Positions 1-10,599 of a DNA stretch of 64,000 nucleotides are shown in pieces; position 1 is the first letter of the stretch; the number at the start of each line of letters is the position of its first letter. Source of the stretch: Scortum barcoo (lineage: Eukaryota; Chordata; Actinopteri; Centrarchiformes; Terapontidae); the NCBI GenBank assembly GCA_023238725.1, contig CM041533.1:26377068-26441067 (forward strand), given 5' to 3'. Below the pieces are notes generated by a model. The model was not told where the DNA came from, ran no database searches, and saw nothing but the letters and a program-made list of their open reading frames with translations. The translations under genes were made by a program, and so were the position numbers.

Positions 1-19
1 TTATTGCTGCTATCCCAAG

Positions 20-300
20 TATTTTTCTTTTTGGTCAAAAACCTGGCGCCAGTAATGCCCACTGACAGTTCATTCGGACAGTGGATGTATTTTGCTGGTA
101 GCAGCTAATGTAGCCTTGAGTAGAGATGAGGAGTGGGCTGCAAAGGTCTGATAAGATCACTTCTTTCTCACTCCACAGCCACAAAATCTTTTCTTTTAAA
201 CTTGTTGTATTCACACCCAACCAATGCTGACTCAGATGACATCACTTGAGGCCTTTTTTATATTTCACACAGCTCCCTGTGGAGCCACAAAAGGCTTTAT
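20..300 (-). repeat. Interspersed repeat, related to 5449-5690
   Basis: Read on the minus strand, this stretch shares clear similarity with 5449-5690: ttttgtggctccacagggag against ttttatggctccacatggag, gagctgtgtgaaat, a gatgtca block and a downstream gagaaagaagtgatcttatcag block. The two copies have diverged, with roughly one in five bases differing by eye. Confidence 0.7.
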
Positions 301-3300
301 ACAACACCTCCAACAAAATTTTCATTTATCAGAATATACCAGCGTGACTGGATACTTGTTGATACCTGCTGATTCTCTATCAGGCATCTATAAATAAGTA
401 ATGGTATTGTTTAAATTCTTTACTGTTTTGGTGCCCTGCTTTTGTCACCCTGCTTTTTATTGTGTGGAGTTGAGCAGTGTGAAGGCATAATCTCTGGGAT
501 TGACTGTGTGGTGTTAATGTGTTCCGGCTGCTTATCACAGAGGCTTACCTTTCATATATGAACTCCTCATCAGTGCTGAAATAGTGTGTGTTGGCTGTAT
601 TCTTTGGTTTGACACGCAGAGTGGCAAAGTATAGCCTGTCTGTGGTGCACACACACACACACACACACACAGAGGAGAACAAGCAGACAGATTACATTAC
701 ATTATTGACAGTGAGTTCAGGTAGATCGCAGATAGTGTTGCTTAAGTTGAACATCAGCTTCCTTTCATACCAAATAAACCCGTCTGTTCACTCTGGGCTG
801 TAGAGAAACAGATAACAGTACTGAGGGAGCCTACTAATTGCACTTACTTGTCTTCTTGTGCACTGAATTATTGTGAAAGCCTCCGGAGTTTCTTCAAGGA
901 TCTCTGTTGCGGATCACACTTTGACAGTTTAACTGAACTGACATGGCAACATGCTCTGAAAGCTCTTCACCTTAAACCACTCTACCTGTTACTTAATCTG
1001 TTTAAATGCTACTTAATCCGAGTGCTATTCAAGCCTTTATCGTTAAATTAAGGTTTAAGTATCAACTACAAATCCACTTAGTTCATAAAAAAGTTGAATA
1101 ATGCACCCTTTATGTAGGGTGAGTTATACAAAATAGTGAATAAATAATTTACTAGTGCCTCATGGATAATTTAGAGGTCATTAAAAGAACAGCCTCTGGA
1201 TTGCCAGGTTATGTAAAAAAAATCACCCCGGCTCTAGTTGATACGTCCTCGCTTAAATTCATCACAAAGATCCCCCCAACGGACCATTTAACCACTTGCC
1301 TTACTGAGCTATACACCACATTCACAAATTACAGTCAGCATACTCCATTTTGTGTTCAGAGTATTACACTTAAAGTTTCAGATTTTTGAGAAAAAAGCTG
1401 TGAATAGTTTCTGGGAAAAAATAGATTTAAATGTTTGTTTCACCCTGGGGCAGTGCAAATTGCCACTGGGTAACAGGTAAAAAAATGCTTCTATTTTCCC
1501 CTTGGGGTTTGCACTGAGAAGCCTGTGTGCCTGAGACATGGAGTGGTGAGAGAGCTGACGTCACCTATGGGGCTAGGAACACCACAGTCACAACCTGGCA
1601 ACCCAAAAGTTGTTCCTATTGACGCCCAGAGGACAAAATCCACAGCTCCTTAGCCACGGAATCAGTGAGGTAGCTGTGGATTTCCAATCTAGTTTCAGCC
1701 TATAGTTTGATTTGAAACCATTACATGAATAATTGGCTATTAGCTGTTCCAGTTTTCCATGTACCCACTGATGTCCACCTGAATACTGAAGAAACTTAAA
1801 CATGATGAGACGAGTTCTGAAATTATCAGAAGTGTCTTTTTCTATTATTTCTAAGTGGACGGATGTTTATTCACTGTGGACATTGGAGATGATATGGTAT
1901 TCTTGGAAAGTTGAAGTTTGCTCCATGAGCTGTGTGTCACAGCCACTGTGCTGGAATACAGAAAGTGCCCGTGGTGCTCAACAGTGTGGCTGCTGTAACT
2001 TAAGAACTTATATATGATATTTTCCTGTTAAGGCATCACAGTATGAGTCTACGGTCACTCAACAGGTACCAGACTGTTTTGTAAATTGTTAAGATGAAAT
2101 GTTGTGCAACTCAGGACGACATGAATAAATCATCTGGGCCCTTTCACAACATTGTTTCTTTCCACATTGCTGCTGTGATAAGGATAGAAACACACACAAA
2201 CACAAATACACGTATATTCCACAGGAAGTCTTGATGCTCATTTCTTACTCAGTATAAAACAGTTTCCAGTAAATTAATTCAAATGATGATTGCTCATTTT
2301 AGAATAAATAGATCCATGTGTAACTTACCTTTAATAAATTCTGAGGCACCGGGCTGTTCATATTCCTCTGCCATTTGACCCAATCTACCTTTAACCTGCC
2401 TTTTGGATTACTTCAAAATATAAATAGTCCTCTGTTCCAGTCTCTATAAAACTTTAAATGTTTTTTCTGGGTTATCTGTTATAACACCACAAGAGATTCG
2501 TCCAGAAAATCCCAATCTCTGTACTACGTATCATGATACCAGGTCCATTATTCAGCCTTGATGAGCCTGTCATTACTTAGAGTTAGAAATGTCCAAAGTC
2601 AGTCTTTCACAGACAAACTGTTGAGCTGCAGGATCGCTTCCCAACTGATGAGACTGTCCACACACACATAAAAAGTATCCAAAGTCATATAAAACCCTAA
2701 CCATCCATCTTCTCTCCCTCAGTTTGCTACTGACTCTGCTTGAACTGAGAAGTTTCCCAACAAATGATTCGGTCCCTCCAGGTCTATATAAAAACCTTTC
2801 CTGGAATATTCCAGCAGACAGCGACGACGCACACCAGACCGTCCAGAGCCGGAGAGAGAGAATCCTAATCTCTCTGCTGCACTGCACATGCTCGGTTAGT
2901 GGCCACACACACGCACGAGAAGACACGCGGCTAAAGCTGATAGAGGTGGATCCAGTGATGGATGAAACAGTACCTGTAGTATATTCCTGTAATCCCTGAT
3001 TTCCTGTAAAGTCACTTTACATAATACATTTTAATACTTTAATAATAAAAACTGTATAATTTCCTTCCCTTTGTTAATATATTTCCATGATTTCATTACT
3101 CCAAATACAATCCTTCTCCCATATTTTTAATCAAAGTTTATTGTAATAAGACTAAACCATTGGGGCCTGATCACAGTAAGTTTTTAAAGATATGCTGCAG
3201 ATTGACTTGTGCAGCCAAGGAATGTAGACTGCTCCTGTCACCCGAGGGTGCGGAGCCAAAGCTTGGGTGCCAAATGTCTGAGCTCCCTGATTGCCCAGCT

Positions 3301-3689
3301 GAGCTGTGAGTTTCCAACTAAATCTGCACTTGCGTCACACAGTTGTACAAGTGTTTGAGATGGCGATTATATGGTATTTGTTTGGTTGGTTATCAAACAA
3401 AAGTCACATCTTTGTTGAATCACTAAGCCTCCAGGAGTTCCCCTGTACGGACGTGAAGTGCTGCTGATTTATGTTACAGTCACTCAATACACACTGCTGT
3501 CCAACAGTCTGTTATGACGGCTGAGTCTCCAGTCACTGCAATTAAAGAGATCACAGGTACCAAACATCATGAGTGCACTCTGGAGCCCTTTGAGCCATGC
3601 TGGCAGGATGGCTCTAGTAATGGTAATGTCAGTCAGTCTGCTGGTCAGTTGGTCCAACACACAGAAATATGTCAATAACTACAACGGAT
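301..3689. other. Gene-poor stretch, nothing recognised beyond a short (CA)n
   Basis: ORFs are below 120 codons with no recognisable protein and no chain of spliced exons. A 117-codon minus-strand frame at 2573-2926 overlaps a 91-codon plus-strand frame and neither resembles a known family. Confidence 0.6.
648..671 (+). repeat. (CA)12 microsatellite
   Basis: Twelve CA units in otherwise unremarkable sequence. Confidence 0.95.
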
Positions 3690-4170
3690 TGCTGTGAAAT
3701 GTTGTACAGACATTCATGATCAATTCTGCTGACTGTCTTCTCCTCTTGCTCAGACGTTTTTGTCTTTCAGTGAAATATCTCAACAGCCTATGGATGGATG
3801 GATGCCATTGCACTTGGTACAAGCGTTCATGGTATGTATGTATGAATTCTAAGGAGCGCCACCATCAGGTTCAAGGTTTCAGTTATTCTGTGAGGCATCT
3901 CAATATTTACAGGATTTATACAGACACTGATGTTCCCCTGAGGGTGAACTGTACTCACTTTGGGAACCTTTAACTTTTTAACTGTACTGCTATCATTAGA
4001 TCGAAACATTATTTTGTCCAGTACTTTAATTTTAAACTAATGAGCCTCAGCCTCTGCAAATGTTAGCATGTAACACACTAAACTAGGATAATGAACCTTG
4101 TAAACATTATACCTGCTAAATATGTAAGCATGCTCAAAGCACTACTGTGTTAAAGTGCAGCCTCACAGTG
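3690..4170 (+). repeat. Percomorph interspersed repeat, long copy
   Basis: Contains the phrases gtgaaatatctcaacagc, gcgccaccatcaggttcaag, gatgttcccctgagggtgaa and gttagcatgtaacacactaa in the order typical of a very common percomorph repeat. A second fragment lies near 37145-37275. The class is uncertain to me. Confidence 0.65.
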
Positions 4171-5292
4171 TCTACATAGTAGAACAAAGTAACAAGATCC
4201 ACATAGAGGTCCACTATAAAACCAAAAGCCACCTTCATACAGCTGTTCTCCATCTCATTCATTTAATTTTAACTCTTGATAAAGTATTTCTCATCTCAGT
4301 GTCTTCCGTTTCAAGAACCTGTGAGATTCCTCTGGTTTCAAGTTTAGCTTCACAGGTTTAGGCTGTAAAATAACACATGTAAGATAAGATGCATAGTGTG
4401 TAAGAATGATTCCATTGTTCATGCCACAGAAGTTGTCAGTGTAACAGAAATTATTTTATTTTTACTGACACTGATGTTTGAAATCTTAATGACACACCTT
4501 TTGTCAGATCCAGTATTGGAGATAAAGCTGTTATATACTATAATAGTCCCTTTACCTTGGTTATGTTGCTCTAATCTTACACCCTCTCTAACCTTTAACT
4601 TGGACACCCCCACACACAGCTTGTGTACGGGATGTAGTCCTATTCCTGGTCTTAGCTTCATCTGCTCTAGTTAGCCAATTAGACGTCAGATTAACTTAAG
4701 GAAAGGAGTGAGCAGTGTCATCACTGAGGACACCTGCACAATGAACAGGAACTGACATACAAGATGACACAGAGCACTTCATGACCGTGGTGACAGTTTA
4801 TTATCAACAGAACCTGCTTTATAGAGAATAAACAATAAATGATCAATGTCATAATTATCCTATTATTGATTATTCTTTACACCAGGTTTATGTTTTTATT
4901 TTTCATGCCATCAGTCAGTGCTTAAGTGAAAGGTAACAAATGTACCAAATAAAATATAATTGATGGTCACACTTGTTTTTGAATTTTTACAACAGATGTC
5001 ATGATGATCTGATATGAAGGCTGCAGCCTCATGTTTTGTCAGTCGGAATGAGAGGCTGCCCTCTAATGTTCATACACAAAATAACATTTCCTCTAACAAA
5101 CAGATTGAGCTTGTTATTTGTTCATTGAGCCCCCAGTGTAGACAACTGTTTACCCACGAGATTAGTCAGATTATCTGTTATCTGAGTATTTGCGCCTCTC
5201 CAGTCGCCTTCCCTGCAACTTGAATCAATCTGATTAACCACCAGTTCATCTATTTGCCTTTAAATACTTTCAGTTTCATTACATCATTTAGT

Positions 5293-5872
5293 CTTGTGGT
5301 TTCCACTCTAGGAGTCAGGGCCCCTCCAAAGGGTTTTAAGATAAATCTGGGGGATCTTTAGATGATTAAAGGGAGGTGCACTGATTTTACAGTGTGTTTA
5401 CAGTGTGTGTTTATCTGCTGCAGATGTAGAAAGAGTTAAATAAACCCTTTTATGGCTCCACATGGAGCTGTGTGAAATCTCATAGACTACCTCAAATGAT
5501 GTCACTCTGGTCAGTATCAGTGTGGGCTGAGGACTACAAACCTGAAAGTGAAAAAAAGAAAAGTGGTGGGGAGAAAGTAGAAAGAAGTGAGATTATCAGA
5601 GCTCTGTGTGCCACTGCTCATCTCTGCTGCAGGTTAATGGCTCACAAACACAAACAGATCTCTGACCAGCTGATAAAATAACATTATTGCTGGTCACTGT
5701 TGTAGTTGGTTGATGTATAGCTAGTTCTACATTTCTGCATTTGTGATATAAATAATCCTTTAAAACCATGTGGTAAGTTTAGAGGGAAAATTACATCTGA
5801 AACACTGAAAGGTTCCCACATGGACACAGCTGTTTCTATAAGGGTTTAAAGCTGAAGGTGTTGGGAAACACT
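5293..5872 (+). repeat. hAT-like non-autonomous transposon containing the 5449-5690 module
   Basis: The left edge (gtggtttccactctaggagtcaggg) and the right edge (gttgggaaacactggttc) are imperfect inverted ends of a teleost element I recognise by its cagtggttcccaac-type ends. The centre is the module shared with 20-300. No transposase is encoded. Confidence 0.55.
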
Positions 5873-5874
5873 GG

Positions 5875-6040
5875 TTCAAACATTTATCTGTTGTATTTTA
5901 TAATATCATCACATTTTAGTGTAAATTCTCAATCTTAAATGTAATAACTGCCAAATGAAATGGACTTCTGTAGTGCAGAAGTATAAAGTAGTCAATAAAG
6001 GAAATACTCGAGTAAAGTGCAAGTACCTCACATTTTACCC
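5875..6040 (+). repeat. 3' fragment of the 9951-10464 repeat family
   Basis: Contains gtgcagaagtataaagtag, ggaaatactcgagtaaagtg and caagtacctcacattt, matching the right-hand part of the 'aagtaaaagtacctcaaa' repeat present at 9951-10464. Confidence 0.6.
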
Positions 6041-6095
6041 TAAAAGTTTGAAGAATGTCAACTGGACTTGCTGAAAAGGGATCATCATACCATGA

Positions 6096-6122
6096 TCTGG
6101 ATGACTGAGAATCTTCACAGAT
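6096..6122 (-). repeat. Short interspersed-repeat fragment, inverted relative to 35080
   Basis: The reverse complement reads gtgaagattctcagtcatcc, which recurs on the + strand near 35085-35105. This phrase is frequent in teleost repeats. Confidence 0.5.
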
Positions 6123-6189
6123 GCCTCAAATTTGACCTAAGAGTGCATGTACTCTCACAGACTGAGAGACTCTTTGGCCCAAAGAGTCT

Positions 6190-7560
6190 GCTGCTGGGTC
6201 AGATCAACAGATGAATGGAATCAGTAGATCAATAGCATATATGATTTAACTGACAACCACATATTAATGATTACCCCGAGGTACAGCAGAGAGGATGAAG
6301 GGAGAGGAGGGGAGGATGAGGGTGATTACAAAAGGGGTACAGAGATGAAAAGACAGGACGGGATGAGAGAGAGAGAAGAGTTAGCTGCATGTGGTCAAAA
6401 TTGCCGCTCCAGCCTCCATCTGATGAATGTGTTTGGTGATGTAACACTTCTGAGAGTGATGGTACATTGAAGTGTCATTGAACTTTCCAATCTGCTCCTC
6501 TCTGGCCATGCTGCCAAAACACAACTTGTTATTGATTCCATTTAGGGAGCACGATGCAAAACAAGTTTCCGCCTGACCTGACAGTTAACTACCACCTACC
6601 TGATTCTGCCTGATGAAGTGAGAGGAAGAACATCATGTTTAAATTATGGGTTCATCATTGTGACACGGCCCTCAAAGAAGCTACTCCATCATTTCAGTGC
6701 TGGACTAACTCCCAGTCCGACAGCAGTTCACTCATTTCGTAAAGTATCACTCTCTCTCACACTGCTTCACCCTCTGAGGTCTGAATAGATCAGTTCCCAA
6801 AGCAATTACAGCTGAAATGTCCTCTTACAGGAAATCAGCTTCATTCAGATGATCTGGCAGAACTGCTTCAAGAGTGGAGGGACAGCAGCAGAGTCACCGT
6901 GTAGAAGAAGAAGAAACAAATGTGAAAGTGATTATGACATTGTCACATGCTGTTACTGGGTAGGTGCTGCCACGCTATGCCAAATGAGAGCCAGTATCAA
7001 ACGGAAAGCTCTTGTCTGTTTTTAAATGCTGGTCTCTGTATGCAGGCGTGTTGATGGTCCAAGTGCAGAACACAGAATGTGGTTTGTAACCTCGATAAAT
7101 GTACTCCACTGTAAAATACCAGGCAGGAGTTAAGTAGAATAAACTAATGTTTTATTATGAACTTAATGTAAATATATATGTTTTATTACTTTCAAGTTCA
7201 GTCCACTTAAACACCCTCTCTTTTTTCCTTTTATTAACTTAATATAAATAATCTAGAGACTCTTCTTTGTGAATGGACCAACAATCTGAATTCCAGGTTG
7301 GACCCTCACTGCTGCCCTGTGCCATTTGTGAAGTGAGTATGAACTGAGCCTCAGGTTGTTAGAATCCACAAATCCACAGAAAAAGCACCAGGAACAGGAT
7401 CTTGGTGTCCTCTGTCCCAATCAAAAACATCATTTCTGTAATATACTATAAGTGCACAGATGCAAATATTTGATCACATTGAGTTCTTTTTTACTTTTTG
7501 TTGCAATTCCCTGTATTGTGTGATGATTTCTTGTGGTGTTTTATGAAATCAGTGTCCTCT
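6190..7560. other. Intergenic stretch, nothing recognised
   Basis: No convincing exon, RNA gene or repeat identified. The segment at 6290-6380 is purine-rich (gaggatgaagggagaggagg). Confidence 0.5.
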
Positions 7561-7772
7561 CCAGCACGTGATAGCTCTGCTGTATGTGGCGTTTAAACTG
7601 CTGAACAAAGATAAAGGGGAAGCAGAGCACAGGGACGGACCCAAGCGGCAGCATCAGCTGTACAGGAGGCCTATCCCGGTCTCAAGGGCAAACAGGGGGG
7701 AGGGGTGGAAATGTTGGTGTGGTGTGGTATGGTGGTGGAGGGGGGTGAGAGAGAGAGCATCTGTCTGCATGG

Positions 7773-7789
7773 TGACGTCAGCCCGCCCC
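7773..7789 (+). promoter_or_regulatory. Palindromic CRE plus GC box in a GC-rich island
   Basis: TGACGTCA at 7773-7780 is followed directly by GCCCGCCCC (Sp1-type, reverse). The surrounding 7.6-8.4 kb is markedly more GC-rich than the flanks and includes a CCGCCCGCCCG run. This is consistent with a promoter for the unrecognised transcript proposed just downstream. Confidence 0.45.
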
Positions 7790-8254
7790 AGCCGCTTGAA
7801 GCCTTCTCTGCGTAATCCACCGCCCGCCCGTCCGCACTGTCCGGGAGGATGAATGCAAACACTCTGATTTCATCTAACAAATCCGTCTCCAATATTCAAC
7901 CAATTAACAAAGATCATTTTTCACTGTCCAGGCGGTGAGAGGGGACACTGAGGAGAAAAGGGGACTTTAAAAAAAAAAAAAAAAAAAAGCAGCATTTTCC
8001 ATCCGAAATCTGTTGTGTCCTGTATGAAAGGATCTGGAGAGGAGGAGAGGAGGAGAGGGAGGACGTGAGGGCTTCGGGATGGATCCTGGAGGAGATAATG
8101 CGACAGGGAGAGGATGAGCTCGGTGTCTGACTGCAGATATCGACGCTCTGCATCTTCAGGCTGTCTCATTCATCCTCTCTGAAAGCTGTGAGGAGGCTGC
8201 CTTTGTGAGCTGCAGGAGACGGCTCCTGACGACTGAACATGAATATGTGTGTAT

Positions 8255-8359
8255 ATGTATGGATCTATCTTTGTCTGTCACCGCATATTTTGTCTTGTCA
8301 TTGTTTGCGCTGGTTCAGGCTTTGGTGGAGCAGATGGGCTCATGCAGCACGGGCCTACT
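8255..8359 (+). other. Possible first coding exon with a signal-peptide-like start, gene not recognised
   Basis: From ATG 8255 to a GTAAGA donor at 8360 the frame encodes 35 residues with a hydrophobic core (IFCLVIVCAG) then GGADGLMQHGPT. ATG 8259 in another frame also gives a hydrophobic leader (YFVLSLFALVQALV), and ATG 8239 gives a third frame, so the frame is uncertain. A promoter-like island lies upstream. Two small candidate exons with good splice sites (9862-9913 and 10569-10599) extend the 8255 frame without a stop. I could not match the product to a family, and no later exons were found before xpr1. It may instead be a non-coding RNA or chance. Confidence 0.25.
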
Positions 8360-9861
8360 GTAAGAATCTGCTCCATTTAATGTCGGGAGGGGTGACATGA
8401 AAAATCACTCTTAGCTCTGTAACGTTTTCAAAGAGACGTTTTCTGTGTGTGTGCTCGTCAATAATTTGATTCATTGTTAGTTCATGATTTATTTATCTAT
8501 ATATCTCTATGATCATCACTAAAATATTCCAACAGGGACAATGTGCGTGTGGTACTCTGCTGTGTTTACAGTACTGCGGTGACTGAGGGATGCTTATATT
8601 CTCCACATTTTCTATTTTCAATCACTTCATCATTGTAGCTATTCATTTAGACTGTGACAGCTTTTTAATATCATCTATCTGGATAGATTATCTATTTTAG
8701 TTACAGTTTTCATGAGGGAAATGACACTGTGTCACAAAAAAAGAGGAAGGGGTTCCAAGAAAAACGCCCTTTTTGCACACTTTAGTGCGTCTTTCACATC
8801 ATAACAGTGTGATTGAGATGCTCCGGTCTCCATCTGTTTACATTCTGAGAAGGCTCCATCAAATCTGGTCTTAGCCTCATTTACAGTAGATCCCTGCAGC
8901 CTGGGCTCTACTCTGTAATGGCTGCCTGCTTGATGTGCCCTTGACATGTCATGGAAAAGAGAGATTTCAAAACTAGCCATGTTGGTGCATGATTTTTTAC
9001 TTCTGAACACTGTCTGTCAGGGCAGTTGATGGCTGCCATAAATTATAGAGTGAAAGGATGATGATCAGCAGGTATATGTGTGACCTTTAAATATTGTCAG
9101 CAAGGAAGTGTATTTTCTAATAGTCCAAACAAAGAGGTATAGTCAGTGTTTCATTTAATCTGTTTCTCATGAATATGTGGTTAATAATTAAGAATTTCCT
9201 TTATAGATACTGTGGCAGCTGTGACAGCACCAACGAATTACAGAGAAACATTGCTGCTACGCTTGAAAGAGGCAAATGGATTATTCATAATTTGTATATT
9301 CTTTTGACAGTGTGTTATTCAGAGCAGTATTCACAGCATGCAGAAATACAAAAGATATACAGTGGGTTTAACCTCAGCGGTGGCTACCTCAAGGTTATTA
9401 TCCCTGTCTCTCTCTTCCTCTGTGACTCTGGGCTTCCTCTCTCAGTGTTCACAGTGGACCTTGATTTAAAATCAGTCAATTAAGGCACGCGGTGAATGCC
9501 AAGAGAGAAGTCTTGCTGCTCCAGAATGGCTGGAATTTGGTAGAGAATGTATTAAATGCTGCTGTATATATACATGAGAGTGTGATGAATGTGAAGAGCA
9601 GTATGCCTTTTTCTGGAATATATATCACAACTAACTGTATGACACTCTTCTGTGTTCATTATCTTTTATTTTCTGTTAGAGATTATTGTTCAGAGAGAAG
9701 ATAAATTGGCTTCAATTCTTCATTGTTTGTGGTGTCACAGACCTCTCTGCTGTGTGTATAAAAATGATAAATCCTGAATCTACCATTTGTTTTTCTCCCG
9801 ACCTTATTAACACCCAATATGTATTAAATTACTGAAGTGGTAACTCTTCTCTTTGTCTCAG

Positions 9862-9913
9862 AGTGGACTTACACATTTGATGATTAACAGCAGCAAGCAT
9901 TGTTATTACAACG
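9862..9913 (+). other. Candidate small exon in frame with 8255-8359
   Basis: The acceptor ctctttgtctcag and donor GTAAGG flank 52 bases that read SGLTHLMINSSKHCYYN with an N-glycosylation sequon (NSS). They join in phase 0 to the candidate exon at 8255-8359. Short open stretches with splice-like borders also arise by chance. Confidence 0.15.
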
Positions 9914-9950
9914 GTAAGGCACATGTTTAATGTGTTAGATGGGTGATAAA

Positions 9951-10464
9951 CAGTGGTGGAAGATGTATTCAAATAATTCATTTAAGTAAAAATAGTAGAA
10001 CAGCATAATGAAAATACATATATACATATAATATAAATAAAAGGCCTGCACTCAAGATTAGTATTAGACATATTAAAAGTAAGGACTCATTATTTAAATA
10101 AGCCACCTTCATTGTTCTATTATTGGATCTCTTTTATTGATGTATTAATATGTAAGCAGTAAATTTATATTGTAGTTGGTGGAGGTAGAGCTAATATTAC
10201 CTACTTCATATACTGCTGTTTAGTTTAATATATAATAATAAATCATAGTATATATTGTAATATGCTGATCACATGTTTTGTATAAATTCATAATCTAGTG
10301 ACTTTAGCTGTTGAATAAATGTAGTGAGGTAAAAACTTAGATGTTTCTCTTTGAAATGTGGAGAAATAGAGGTATGAGTTAGTAATATATGAATATACTC
10401 AGGCCAAGTAAAAGTACCTCAAAACTGTACTCAAGTACAGTACTTGTGTAAATGTACTTACTGC
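9951..10464 (+). mobile_element. Non-autonomous hAT-like element ('cagtggtggaag' family)
   Basis: Begins cagtggtggaagatgtattc and ends tacttgtgtaaatgtactta. The interior has gatgtattaatatgtaagca and gttggtggaggtagagctaa, typical of an abundant teleost element. It has no coding capacity and the extreme right end is missing. Confidence 0.7.
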
Positions 10465-10568
10465 AAAGATATATTTGGTTAGATCAGAAATCCAACTAAA
10501 CTCATTTGTGATGTGTTGGTGAATAGAAAATACAACACTTCATTGTATTTCACCACTTTTTTTTACAG

Positions 10569-10599
10569 CTGGAGTCTCTTCAAGCCCAAACAAAAGTGT
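10569..10599 (+). other. Candidate small exon following 9862-9913
   Basis: The acceptor ttttttttacag and a strong donor GTGAGT flank 31 bases. After the phase-1 end of the previous candidate they read AGVSSSPNKS, again without a stop. It lies 100 bases past a hAT-like element. The support is only splice consensus plus frame. Confidence 0.13.

Noticed and set aside
2573..2926. 117-codon minus-strand ORF
   Set aside because: Overlaps an equally plausible plus-strand frame; no recognisable domain, no conserved motif and no supporting exons.
4075..4170. Possible RNA gene near gttagcatgtaacacactaa
   Set aside because: The phrase belongs to a well-known dispersed repeat; no tRNA or snRNA promoter boxes or fold were seen.
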